Part shown: one piece after another, positions 36,141 through 47,754 of the stretch
How positions within the stretch are numbered: position 1 is the stretch's first letter
Layout of the letters: every line of letters starts with the position of its first letter
NCBI RefSeq assembly: GCF_035083965.1
Contig: NC_089731.1
Location: 8,035,501-8,099,500, forward strand
Reading direction: 5' to 3'
From: Branchiostoma lanceolatum
Taxonomy: Eukaryota; Chordata; Leptocardii; Amphioxiformes; Branchiostomatidae
Length of the DNA: 64,000 nt
Notes under the pieces: model-generated
Database searches by the model: none
The model's input: the letters and a program-made list of their open reading frames with translations, nothing else
What the model was told of the DNA's origin: nothing
Program-made: the position numbers and the translations under genes

Positions 36141-37344
36141 TTTTGTCGATCTATTTGGAACAAGTACCAAGTCTTGCTCATTTGAAGTTAAAAGGGTGGC
36201 TGAGGAATTGGCGAGGTTATCAAACAAACAAAAATTCGCCAAAAATCTTTATTTCAAAATATTCGCGTAGGCACGGGTCATTCTTTACGTATTACTATCA
36301 TGTACATTCCTGCAAAGTTATATTGATGAACATCGAAACATAAGCCAAGGAGAGCGTTTTTTTTTCTAAAAAAAGGGGCGTGGCCTTATAAATCTTGATG
36401 ACGTAATCATGACATCATACTAATTTGCATAAATTATCACCTTGCTATAAGGTATTACCTGAAAAAATTAAGGTTGAGGAAGGTTTATAAAGGTTAAGAA
36501 AGGGTTTTTTCAAAAACATCCCAAAATTCCTCAGCCACCCTTAGACAATACCTTATTTAACGTATGATAAATTTGCTCCTGTGTACGATCACATCTCTTA
36601 TACTTGCAGTGATTAATGGTCAGATTTAGAACATTGGCCAAAATTAAGATACTTCATAAGCATTCCCACATGTGAAGGACATGATGAAGGAGTAAACCTA
36701 GTTCAGCTAACAACAGTATTTTTTCATGATGAAAAATTGTGGTAGGGTGGCTGCGCTGGGTTTTAGATTTGTTCATCAAGGGTGCATCAGCAATTAAAGA
36801 GAAAAACGTTGGGAAGGAAAAGAAATTGAGTGGTACAAAACCATATATGTAACATGCATACAATGGACTTAACTATGTACCAACAACGCATACTTCCATG
36901 AAATATTTTGTGAATTCTATGCTAATAACTTCGCCATTTGCATCATCAATGCAAGGCAATGTTTATCTCTAAATCACTTACACGTATGCAATTTCAATCA
37001 TTTAATGCTAAGGAGTTGCGGCATTTTCGTTTTAATTTTGCAAATTTTGCCTTTATTTGCATGTTTGGTATCTGTTCATGTTCCACCCGCCATGAAGAGC
37101 AAGCCATATCGTGGATATCATTGAAATTATAGTATTTTCTCATTATTTATGCAAATTATGTCTTCCTTTGCATACATTGCACATATAACTGTGTTCATCT
37201 CTGTCTAGGCTACCTACATGCCCACAATGATGAAAATCTCTCCTTCTTTTGAGGCTGTCTTCATTTATACTTTTTGGAAGATTTTGACAAAAATGCTTCT
37301 ACAGTTTAAAAATTAACAACAGACGCCCCTTCCTTTATCTGACT

Positions 37345-37357
37345 GTGTGTGTGTTTC

Positions 37358-37396
<39 letters not shown>

Positions 37397-37401
37397 GTGT
37401 G

Positions 37402-37490
<89 letters not shown>
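37345..37490. repeat. Compound (GT)n(CT)n(GT)n microsatellite
   Basis: About 145 bp of GT dinucleotides, then CT dinucleotides, then GT again. It is absent from the matching place in unit A and generates long spurious open frames on both strands. Confidence 0.9.
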
Positions 37491-37492
<2 letters not shown>

Positions 37493-37930
37493 GAGTATAT
37501 GCATGTATCAAAAGCATCTGGTCATACAGACTGTCCCTTAGTTTCTCCCTATGTTGACAACTGAAATGTTCAGCCCTGACTGTTGCGAAACGTTGCAAAT
37601 TGGCTCTTCCAGCACGTTACATAATGCATTTTACAGAGCAAATAAGGTCGTTTAAACAGCTTGTTTTGTAACAGAGCAGACCAATCTTGAGGCACATGAA
37701 AAAGAAATACCAGCTGCACAACACTGGATATTCAAATAAATAGAGATGAAACGGCTTTCGTCTTCCACTGCGTTAGAGAGGCAATATTTCCAATATTTTA
37801 TAAACAGGTAGTTTCATATATGGTCATATTTCAGTTCCCAGAGGGTGAGCACTAATTCTAGTCTTACTAGTAGTGGAGCGCTTTTCAAAGTCACAATTTT
37901 CAGATATCATTGAAAAATGAGTTGCTTTAA

Positions 37931-38303
37931 CCCTCAAACACCCGAGTGGGGTCATTTTTGACCCCAGGCGTGGATTTTGACGTGCTATTTGAATATGTTT
38001 GATCTGAAAAAAAACTCCTTCCGTGACTTTGTCAGTAGACATCTTTTCTAACCTCTCCTAATTTTCTAGGGAGATCGGCACAATACACAATACAATATCT
38101 TTTTGCATAAATTATGATCATGAATGGGAATTATTCATACCTAAACATGCCAAAACATTTCTCTTACATTGATGAAGCAATGTACGGATAACAATCAGCG
38201 AAAAAAGTGAAAAGGGACGTTTTACTGAACAAAACATTTTGGGGTCATTTTTGACCCCGTTCAGTCATTTTAGTCGCAAAAAATAGGTTCGGGTGTTTGA
38301 GGG
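37931..38303. mobile_element. piggyBac-like MITE flanked by TTAA
   Basis: The 373-bp element begins CCCTCAAACACCCGA and ends with its inverse, TCGGGTGTTTGAGGG. TTAA lies directly outside both ends (37927-37930 and 38304-38307). Inside, near both ends, is the palindrome GGGGTCATTTTTGACCCC. TTAA targets and CCCT-type ends are hallmarks of the piggyBac superfamily. There is no coding capacity. The matching place in unit A (about 20755-20765, 'gagttgcattcaactgtcat') has no insertion. Confidence 0.75.
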
Positions 38304-41300
38304 TTAAACTCTCATACAATTCTTGTTTTTATCCACCCACCCGTGTCAAATTCGTTCTGCCAGCAAGTTAAATAATACATTTTACAAAGCAAATAAGGTC
38401 GTGTAAACAGCTTGTTGTGTACCACTAATATAGACTTATCTTGAAGCACATGAAAAAGATCCACTGGAGATGAGTTTTGGACATGCGCCGCTCAAATATT
38501 CTTTATAATTTATTGTCAAAAGATGTATGTCTTTCACTGTAAATTTCAACAATCCACCATTGTTAGTGTACTAGTATCTCCACTTCTTGTTTAGTGGTGG
38601 CGCTTGTATTTTAAGTTTTTAAATTTGACTGCTTCTATTTTCCTTTGCTTGTACATATAGTACATATGCGTTTGGTCAATGACAAAAAATGGCCTAACAG
38701 TTTTTATTTCACCTACTCTCTTGTCTCTAAAAATCAATCATTAAACTGAAAATCATTGAATGGAAGTTAAAGGGTACAAATAGTCAAGTGTTTATTTGAT
38801 TTCGCTGTATATTATGATATTGTTGTACATGTGCGTTTGGTCAATGAAAAAGGGGACTAGACATACCTTTGTTAGTTTATTCCATCTTGACAACTGAAGT
38901 GCTCAGCCTCGACTGCTGCAAACCTACACATCGGCACTGCCAGCGCCTTAGATTATTCATTCTTGCTGAGAAAACACTGTCGAGTAAACGAATACAGACT
39001 AATCTTGAACAAGGAGGCTTTATATAGAAAACTTCCTTGTCTTGAAGCACATGAAAAAGAAATACCCGCCTACACAACACTGTATATTCAGATCGGTCAT
39101 ACAATATGAACTACGTACTAGATTGAAAGAAGAGTCCTCCGTGAAGTAGATATGGTGTTTGCAGTGAGGCTAATGTGTTTTGTATCCAAAACACAACCGA
39201 CACGCCAAATTTAAGACAGATTGATTAAAGGATCTTGAGTTATAGGTGACACAGACACAGACAAATACAAATTGAAATAAAAAAGTATTTAAGTCTTATG
39301 TTAGCAAATAAGGCTATTGTAGCATTTGCTCATGAATTATTTAGCGCCCTAGTTTGCATGATTTCTATATATACAATGTATAATGTTCAAGTTTACTTAT
39401 TATGCTGCACATTTTAGTAACGTGGGTAAAGTGGGGGTGAGCAAATGTATTCTCCGTCGGTCCAACCCACTTTCAAATGGACGAGTCCATATCATATTCA
39501 TACGCAGTCAGAAATACGTCATACGTGTACGCAATACGTACTGCGCTTTTGACGGGAGAGTAGGGATCAAACGTTGAGCGGAAATTTATTGTATGCTCAG
39601 CTTATAGTCGGCCGTCACCGGCTAAGTAATCTGTCAGCTAACCCTGTATCTGATAAGGCAGATTGTGCTGGATGGTTTCGTCGAGAAGAAGCCCAAACTG
39701 CTGAACGAGATAAGAAGTTGATAACACCTACGTGGACAAACGATGTTATCGGGACAAGTTATCAGGATACGAGCCAAGGTCCGCTGGATACTTTCTACAT
39801 AATCAAATCATTTGATGATGATGTTTGGTAAGGAGTTCTCAATGGTTTTGTGCCTCGTGACATTGTGTGCTGGCCGAAGGCTGGAACCTTTGTCTTTTGC
39901 AAGGTGAACTATTAAAGTCTTGTTTTACTGTGGTGGGCACTCGGAACTAGGCTGGGAATGTGATATGCTGAGCTCCAGAGCACCCATCGAGACCTAGTGT
40001 TGACGGTGGAAGCTACCGGAGACAGCGGGGAAAAGGTAAGAGTCAAAGAGAAAAGTACAACGTATGCATTTGACCATTATTGTCAATACTCTGACATATA
40101 ATTCTCTCCATACGTTTGTCTGTCCACAGTTTCTCTCTCTCTTTCAGTCTCTCAGTTTCTATAAGCTTGAATTATGTGAGAGGAGTTAGCCGGAAAAGGA
40201 GTTACTTGTACTCAGAATCTGACTTATTTGGCAGATTTTCCAGTCTATGTGGTCAATTTGTACTCACTGTTTTTAGCAACGCAAAGCAATGAGTCTTGTA
40301 GAGGGCCTTTTTTGGAATCATTTTCAGATGTTAACTGGTCGACAACTTTCCACTTAATTTGTTCATACATAATTACTTTTACATGAATATCTTTGTTTTA
40401 CACTTCATAATCACTTTATATTTTGTACCTTTGTCTAACAATTCATCACAGCCGAAGAGTGGTTACACCGGTTGGCCATATCAGATAGATGGACAAAATT
40501 TCCATACTGTATTCCCACAAGACGAGCAAAAACGTGTTTCTAGTCAACACGACATGTGACAAGGGCCGGAAATCGGAAAATTCATACAGTATGATACTAA
40601 GAACTACTTTTCTACCCCTACACATTGTCGATTGAAAATACCAATTCATGCCATTGCTAGAATGATATCATTGTGAAAAGGTATACTTGCTAACGGTGTT
40701 ATTTTCAGCCATAATATCTCTATGACACATCACAAATATTCGGAGAGCAAAGAACTTTTAGGTGATTAAGGTTGTGTGATTCGCCTTTTTGGGTTGTTAC
40801 GTACAGCTGTAACTATTTCATTGTTGCCCCCAGATGTCTATTCACATGGCACAGGCGTTTATATTCACGTTACGTATATCATGCCAAATTCCCATTCGGT
40901 TAACATAGCTACAGCTGTGCTTTGTGGCACGCAAAGTGGCCCATTGTTATAGCATTTGACTGTTTGTATATCGTACTGAGATTCTAGCAAAATCTTCTAT
41001 ATGGTGCTGAATGCGATATCTCCGAGATTGAGAAAATAAGAATGGTGACATTTACATGTTTCATAACACTTCTCTAATGTCACCGTACTGATATAAATCT
41101 TGCAGTCTTTGTGAACAATAAGGTCGCTGCGCACTCAAGGCCAACCTAGCATGAAAGCAACCGACAAAACATAGGGATTGACGTCTAAATTAAAAGCATT
41201 GTATACCCCTTTAAGTGACTGGACAAACAACGTTGTATACCTGACAAAATGGAGATAAAATAGTGCACGTATTCACCTCTGTTGAACCTCCAAACGGCAC

Positions 41301-41801
41301 GTTTCTATTGCTAAAACCGCGGAAGTTTTATGGCTGTCGTTACTGTTAATCATATCGGAAACAAACACGCGATACAGATGCATTTCTCGTAGGACAGCAA
41401 CAGCTGCAACGTACACGTCTTTTCCACGCTCATTTTTCACACTTAGTACACGTGAAAATCAGATATTGCATGCTGTTGTCATAATAGCGAAACACGCTAC
41501 TAGCAGAAGTCTGGATGTTATCTACATGGAGTGTTTGAGTAACACAGTTTGGAGCTATATTTGGTGAGTAACTTATGACTGTGTTTGCCAGCAAGTCTAG
41601 ATAAAGTTTATGGACTTACATAACGTTACTAAGGCTTTGCAAAGTTAGAACAACGTAAAATGTATCAGAGCAAAGGGCCTCACTGTTCTCGTTCTAAATC
41701 CTTCGCCGTGCGTTCTAGGTACGCATACGGATGGATTGAACTCAGCTGGGAGACTCTACATCTGTGAGTTGACGGTTTAGCCGGACAACCAACTCTTAAA
41801 G

Positions 41802-44800
41802 ATGGCTGACGATTACGAACATGACAACATCGCCAACGGGAGTCTCTCTTTATGGATGCCACCGAACACAAGTGTGTACGACGCTACACCAACATCAGCA
41901 CTAGTGAACAGCATGGATGGGCTGAACATGGGGCTAGCCGCTACAGTTGGCAGGAGTGTGGTACTGGCGGTTGTCCTGTTGCTATCGCTAGTGGGAAACA
42001 TGCTCGTCTGCTACGTTTTCGTCAGGAAACCCGTGATTCTAGCGGACGTGGGACATCGCTTCGTCCTCAACCTGGCCTGCTGTGACATAGGTGGGTATTG
42101 CTGAACTTATTTGGAGGAACAATGCTATGTTTAGTTGCGAATGTCTTCTTAGAAAGGGTGTGGACAAGCACGTATTCTCATAGATCCAAAATACATCTTA
42201 CGTCGTCCTTTAAGCTTGTTTTGCCTCAGTCAAAATGGGAATAGGATAACCTTGGATCTACAGTCAAATCCCTTCAAACCTATTATAACCTTAGATTACA
42301 GCTGTTCTGTGTTTATGAAAAATAGCGCTTAATATAGAACAATTTTGCACAACAGGTGTACTGGGTACGAAATTATGGAAACTTGTATTTTGCAGAAATT
42401 CTAAGAGACTAGTCTATCTTAAGTATGGTAGCAAGTATTTCGTAACAATTCTTAAAGACTAAACTGATACTAGTAGGTGGAAACACTAAAAACTGAGTAA
42501 ATCTTAACACTTTCAATGTAGGTATAACAAACTTGTGAAGTATGAACATTTGATCTACCATTGTGAAACATAAAGCATAAAAAATCTTCAGCTATCGCGC
42601 TTTCCTCTGTTTTATTCAACATGCTATACGTTTTTGTTGTTTATAAACACGCTTCCTCAATAACCAGCACGTGTATTTGCCAAACAAGACATCGGTGATG
42701 AATAATATAGGTTGTATGCGGTTCCATAAATCATGCGGCACTTCAACATTTAGTGAAAAAAGTTTTTCTGGTATGAGGAAAAACAAGACGACAACAAATA
42801 CCTGTTAATATATCATTTCTTTCCACTTAGTTAGGTTTTAAATAGCGTTTTAGGAATCTTATCTTAGAACAAAGGCTCAGTTTCATTTTGTTTCTTTACC
42901 TAAAGCTTCACATCTGTCGGCTTGAAGATATCCTTGTTACTTGTTTGCATTTGCCGCTCACAGCAAACAGGACCCTCCTCGAAGAGCACACTACAAACAA
43001 CATGAGTGTTCTTCAGATAAAGGAAGTGGGTTCCAGGGGGGACATAAATTGTTTTATTGCTGGTAATTTCGTTGATATAAGGACACAAAATGATACCTGC
43101 GCTAGTGCGAGGAAGAGAACCGTTTCTAAGTTACCGAGCGGGTATCAAATATTTATATATCTCTAGTTGGGACGAATAAAGTAAGGCATGGCGCCAGTGG
43201 CTGAAGTGTTTAGTATTTACATATTCAGCTAACTGTATGTTGTTTTGAATCCCGTGCTTTATGCATGGGGATATATTTTTCTATAATTAGCTATTTTTTT
43301 CGAAATGCTACATCCTGAAAACATGCATCCGTCTTTAAAGGGTTGTGACATACTTCATATTAGGATTTTGTAGACAATGATGTACGTTAATTGAGTAATT
43401 GCCCTCGCCCAAAAGGTTATGTTTTTGTTAGCGCTTGTGTGTGTGTATGTGTAGGGATGAACAGCGTAACTCAAGAAGGCCTAGGTGGATTGTCTTGATA
43501 TTTGGTATGTAGGTAGGTCTTAATGAGATCTCGGAACGATTAGAATTAAGGCCTCCTAGCGGCGTGTTACGGTATTGCAGCGGAACCTATGGGTTTGATA
43601 TCTCGTGTTCTGGACATAATTTGGTCATGATTTTTTAGTGGCAGATGGCTCTTGTTTTGTCTGTAATTGTGAGCGTTTCATACATTTATTTGGTTTTCAA
43701 TGTGAGCCAAGTTCAAAAAGTAAACACTGTAGCCTGTCTTCGAAATGTTTTTCCACGCCATTTGACGTTCACATCATAGCACATAAATCAATCATTCATT
43801 CATTCATTTATGACAATGATTTACCACCGCCAGGTGTCAGGTAAATTTCAAGCACTTCCTGTATTTCGTTTGTTAGAAGAGTTTTAATCTTTCATACACA
43901 CTCCCACCCCCACCTGCAGGTATAACTCTCCTCGTCATCCCCTTCTCTCTGACGTCATCCATCTACAACCAATGGGTGTTCGGGACTGAGTGGTGCCAAG
44001 GTCAAGGGTTCATCGGCAACCTGCTCTTCTGCGCGTCCATCCTGACGCTCGCCGTGGTCTCCGTCGATCGCTTCTCCGCCATCTTGCGGCCGCTGCAGTA
44101 TAACAGCACCTTCACGTCCAGGTGGTCCGTGGGCGTCATCGCTGCAGTTTGGGTGGTTTCCGCATGCGTCGCTTTACCACCACTCGTCGGGTGGGGGAGG
44201 TACGGTTATCAGGTGAGTACATACACGAAAACATCGGCAATTCTTTAGGATATTGAAACCGTTACACTGTTTTGTTAAATGAAGCCAACACTGATTTTTA
44301 ACATACTACATTTTGTTATTGTTACAATATGACATATTTCTGGCCATTGGCCTTTGAAATAAAAGGTTTTAAGTGTTAAAAACGACTAGCAAATATGTTG
44401 AATCTACAAAACTAATGGTTTTGTAAAGTTTGTCAATTTTACGATGCATTTACCTTCTAGTGCGAGAGGATTTCGCATCAAGAATGGAAAAAAATAACTT
44501 GCCGCGGTATCATTTTTCAGGGCGCCAAATTTCACTGCACGTTGTCCTGGCTGGAAGACGAAAACATCAGCTATGCTCCTTTCCTAATCGTAGTGGCGGG
44601 GGCCGTGCCCATCGTGGTGATGTTATTTTCCTACGGGTGGATAGGGCAGACCGCCTTTAGCCACAGACGCCGACTTAACAGAATACAACCGCATTCCTGT
44701 AAAGTCACGGGCGGGCCGGCGTACCGCAGACAGGACTGTAAGGCCGCCAGGACGATATTCTGTATAACCGCCGGGTTTGTGGTCTGCTGGGTGCCTTACC

Positions 44801-45306
44801 TCGTCGTCACAGGCGTGGAGCTAGGAGGGATGGAGGTCCCAGCGGAGGTAGAGACGACGGCAGTTTGGCTGAGATTCATAGCATGTGTTATCAATCCATT
44901 TATCTATGGTTATATGAACAGAATGATCCGTAAAACCGTGTGGAGGCTGTTCAAGAGGAAGGCGGTGGATCAGGGAACCACGACGACAGTCGTGGGGACG
45001 GACGATCTCTGGAACTCCGCGACAGCCGCGCCTGCGCAACTAGCGGCAACAAACACCCAAACATCGAGACTGTCAGCCGTAAACTTGACAAAAGAAAGAG
45101 CTGAAACGGACAGAACTGTTAGAGAAGAAGCGGGAGTGTCGGGATTTCGGAGAACTGATACCGTGGTAAGGTTCGCTGACGAAGCGGAGACAATTGTTTC
45201 AGCGCCGATAGAGGAAAGCAGTTTGGACAGGGAGGTCTCTGATGACGTCACGTTACGGCAAGAAGACCTACCAGGTGTTCCACAGCCGACACCGTCTGAG
45301 GAATAA
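41802..45306 (+). CDS. Class A G-protein-coupled receptor, GPR161-like, 3 coding exons
   Basis: Exons 41802-42090, 43920-44212 and 44521-45306 total 1368 nt, giving 455 residues. The N-terminus carries NGS and NTS glycosylation sites. TM1 has GNMLVCYVF; TM2 has LNLACCD. TM3 ends SVDRF (DRF instead of DRY), followed by RPLQY and TM4 VWVVSACVALPPLVGW. The loop-2 Cys is in FHCTLSW. TM6 is CWVPYLVV. TM7 is NPFIYGYMN with a following basic helix 8. Resemblance to GPR161 is seen in CKA before TM6, ET-A-WL-F in TM7, the IYG-N pattern, and a C-tail RFADEAETI patch similar to the human FEDEVEQI patch. GPR161 is a ciliary Hedgehog-pathway receptor; that role here is only inferred. The TM3 aspartate of amine receptors is absent. 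A polyadenylation signal follows at 45510. Confidence 0.8.
42091..43919 (+). other. GPCR intron 1
   Basis: This 1.8-kb phase-1 intron runs from GTGGGT to CCTGCAG. It holds a copy of the dispersed repeat at about 43440-43630 ('ttgtgtgtgtgtatgtg', 'aactcaagaaggcctaggtgg', 'tatctcgtgttctggacat') and otherwise nothing I recognise. Confidence 0.6.
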
Positions 45307-45509
45307 ACATGTTCATGTCGATCTTGGGATCTTCAGAATTTTCGTTTTAAGGAAATCTCAGGTCATCGTCTCATCAATACTATCATAATCATGTGGTTTT
45401 ATTACAAAAGAACTTATAGTATGGCGTTTTCGTTTGTGGGTTTGCATGTGGACAGAATACTACTGTAGTAATAACATCTTGAGAAGCTATGGAAGAATGT
45501 TTATGGTAG

Positions 45510-45515
45510 AATAAA
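45510..45515 (+). terminator. AATAAA polyadenylation signal of the GPCR gene
   Basis: AATAAA lies about 205 bases after the GPCR stop codon, the first such hexamer downstream on this strand. Confidence 0.5.
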
Positions 45516-47508
45516 GACTGAATAATGCTCCTAGCGGCTCTCTATGGTACTGCAACGGAACCTCCTGTCTCTGTATCTTCTTTTCAGGGCGTACTATGGT
45601 CATGTTTTTAATGGAAGATAGCGTTTGGCCCATGGGCTAGGCAAGAAGAAAATGAAAATCATTTGCAAAAATTGTTTCGCCTTAAAAGCAGGCTCTAAAA
45701 CGAAATCAGACATGATTTGAAGGCAAACAGCACCATAGCTACGTTCTGTGTTTGTTTAATTATTATCTACAAATACCAATGGGAGGTTTATATTCTAAAC
45801 GTCTGTCACCACACAGTATTGTGTTCCAGCCATTGTCATCACTGACTCATCCAATGACGGAAGTCTCCCAAACATTCAAATAGAAACGGTTAGGTAGTCA
45901 GGGGTACCGTTATACATGTAACCATACAGATAATCATGAGACTCAAACAAATTATGAGATAAAGATCGCATGTCACTGTCCGTTAATTTACCTATACAGT
46001 CGAACCTGTCCCATAAGACAACTTAGAAAACCAATAAAATCTTGTCTATGAAGACAGTTGGTCACCATAGTGACATGATTCTTAATGCTTGTGTCAATGG
46101 GGAAAATATCAAAAGAACTACCACACCAAAGAGTGGTCATGTTGGCCTGCTGCATGTGTCCTTGTGTACAGGTGGTCACTTGTACAGGTTTGACCGGATA
46201 ATCCTTTATCAATGCCCGGCAACCGTATATTTGATAGCTATGACTAAACAACATGATCGTCAGTATTCAGTTACATTATTGCATTCTACCATAGACAGCT
46301 GTTTACAGATGTCTGTCAGAGAAAGGAAATGCCTCTGTACCTCACCTGGATACCAGGTGTGACAAGGTGTGGGTCAAGTGAGTTTGGCAAAAAAACTATT
46401 GTACTAAGTCGTGGTGATACAGTTAATTATCGACTGGGGCATTCTGACTGTTTCATTTGAACACATCCAGAGAGGTTGGACACACCAAACCTACCAGGTA
46501 TGCTTGTGATTTTGCGCGAGTTTGTCGTTAATGCTTCATTCGTAAATTTTTCCATAATTCCAACTCAGCGAATTGAAACATCATTCCCTGGTACAAGTCA
46601 CCTCTCCATAGATACGTTTTCTTCTTTATTCTTGTCACTTTTGTAGTAATGGTACTGTATTTACAAGAAACGCGTTGTCTTTTATGTGATTCTGTAGAAA
46701 ACAAACTTAACCGGGCATACAGATATGTTCAAGCATTATCTCTGCCGATACATCTTTAGTACACATGGATAACCATATCGTTATGATACTTTTAGGGGTG
46801 TAAGTTGTCACTAAATACATCAGCAACATTGAACAATGAAGACTTCGTCACATTCAAGCCAGGAACCAGCGGTTTTTAAGGTAAACAATTGTTGTATGTT
46901 TTGAGAGTATAGTTCGAAAAATATGAACTGGCCAACATCTAGGTTGATTAATTTGCTGGGTGGCTTAAGCAGGAAGACATGTTTTGTTGATCGGTAAGAA
47001 GTGAAAAGCTTGTCGAAATTTCAGCGACCACTTTGAACACATGTAACTAACCTCTATTTCAAAATTGTACAAACGGCATTGGCAGATAAATGCATTTCGT
47101 CTTCTGATGCTTCCTCTGTATAGAATTCACCCGTTCTCCCGTAAATAGACATTTTTCGGCATTATCCATTTTCTATTTTCCCCATAGCCAACGTACTGTC
47201 TTTTGGGATGATTTGCTCAGAATAATTCGTGCTTTTATTCTGTGTGATTTGGCAGTCCTGGTTGTTTAGCATGATAGCAATGGACAACAACTAACGATAC
47301 AGGTACTACTGAGTACTACTGTGGCTACGAAAACAAACACTGTGGCATGGTATTTAGGGTGCGTCCGTTACTTAGTTTACTGGATGACACCTGGACTGGC
47401 ATACATCACGAAGGACTTCGTTTTCTGTTGCTATGGTTACTAATGATGTAGCATCACTGGTCTAATTACGTAGCGCCGCGTGTCTAGTAGAGTTGAATTG
47501 ATAGGTGA

Positions 47509-47647
47509 AATCTCCAAGCAGATCTAACGGTGGCAAAGACCGTATCCAACTGGCAAAAGGAGTTTTTATAGCCGACCACATTGGCTATACAAGCTCATTT
47601 TGCTGGATGGATACGGTCTTTGCCACCGTTAGATGTGCTTGGAGATT
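47509..47647. repeat. Palindromic MITE-like element, 40-bp arms
   Basis: Left arm 47509-47548 and right arm 47608-47647 are inverted copies matching at 39 of 40 bases. Each starts outward with AATCTCCAAGCA and includes CTAACGGTGGCAAAGACCG. The loop holds a second small stem (TATAGCC and GGCTATA). It ends about 107 bases before the collagen start codon, so it may lie in that gene's promoter or 5' untranslated region. Confidence 0.7.
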
Positions 47648-47754
47648 ATGAAAGGTGCTCTGTGTGACTCTCTTCATTACTTGCGTGGCTTTTAATAACT
47701 TTGAATTAGTGTACAGATATAAATGCTCTATTGTCCGTCTCTGTCCTGTTAAAG

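Larger units (their letters stand above)
23650..39130. repeat. Tandem segmental duplication, unit B
   Basis: Second unit of the duplication, holding the degraded paralogue. Compared with unit A it lacks the equivalents of about 5950-9870 (two lectin exons and both GCW modules) and of most of 10270-10980. It has gained a LINE (25039-26680), an internal 1.68-kb tandem duplication (about 28780-32150) and a piggyBac-like MITE (37931-38303). Confidence 0.75.
36141..41801. other. Intergenic: 5' flank of copy B, then GPCR 5' flank
   Basis: No gene is supported. 36141-39130 belongs to duplication unit B, with a dispersed repeat at 36890-37320, a microsatellite and a MITE. A plus-strand open stretch at 39574-39831 (85 codons, containing GWFRREEAQTAERD) has no domain I recognise and no clear splice context, so I do not call it. 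39840-41500 shows nothing recognisable. The GPCR 5' untranslated region and promoter probably lie within 41500-41801. Confidence 0.45.
45307..47754. other. Intergenic GPCR to collagen
   Basis: It contains the GPCR 3' untranslated region to about 45530 and a fragment of the dispersed repeat at about 45527-45620 ('tcctagcggctctctatgg'). The rest is AT-rich with no gene seen, except the hairpin element at 47509-47647 just upstream of the collagen start. Confidence 0.5.

Noticed and set aside
34981-36270. 429-codon plus-strand open frame opposite the copy B tail exon
   Set aside because: Same cause as for copy A: an antisense shadow of the repeat exon.
37313-37598. His/Thr- and Cys/Val-rich open frames
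   Set aside because: These are translations of the GT/CT microsatellite.
39574-39831. 85-codon open frame upstream of the GPCR
   Set aside because: No recognised motif, no paralogue in the window and no clear splice sites. It could be an exon, but I cannot support it.
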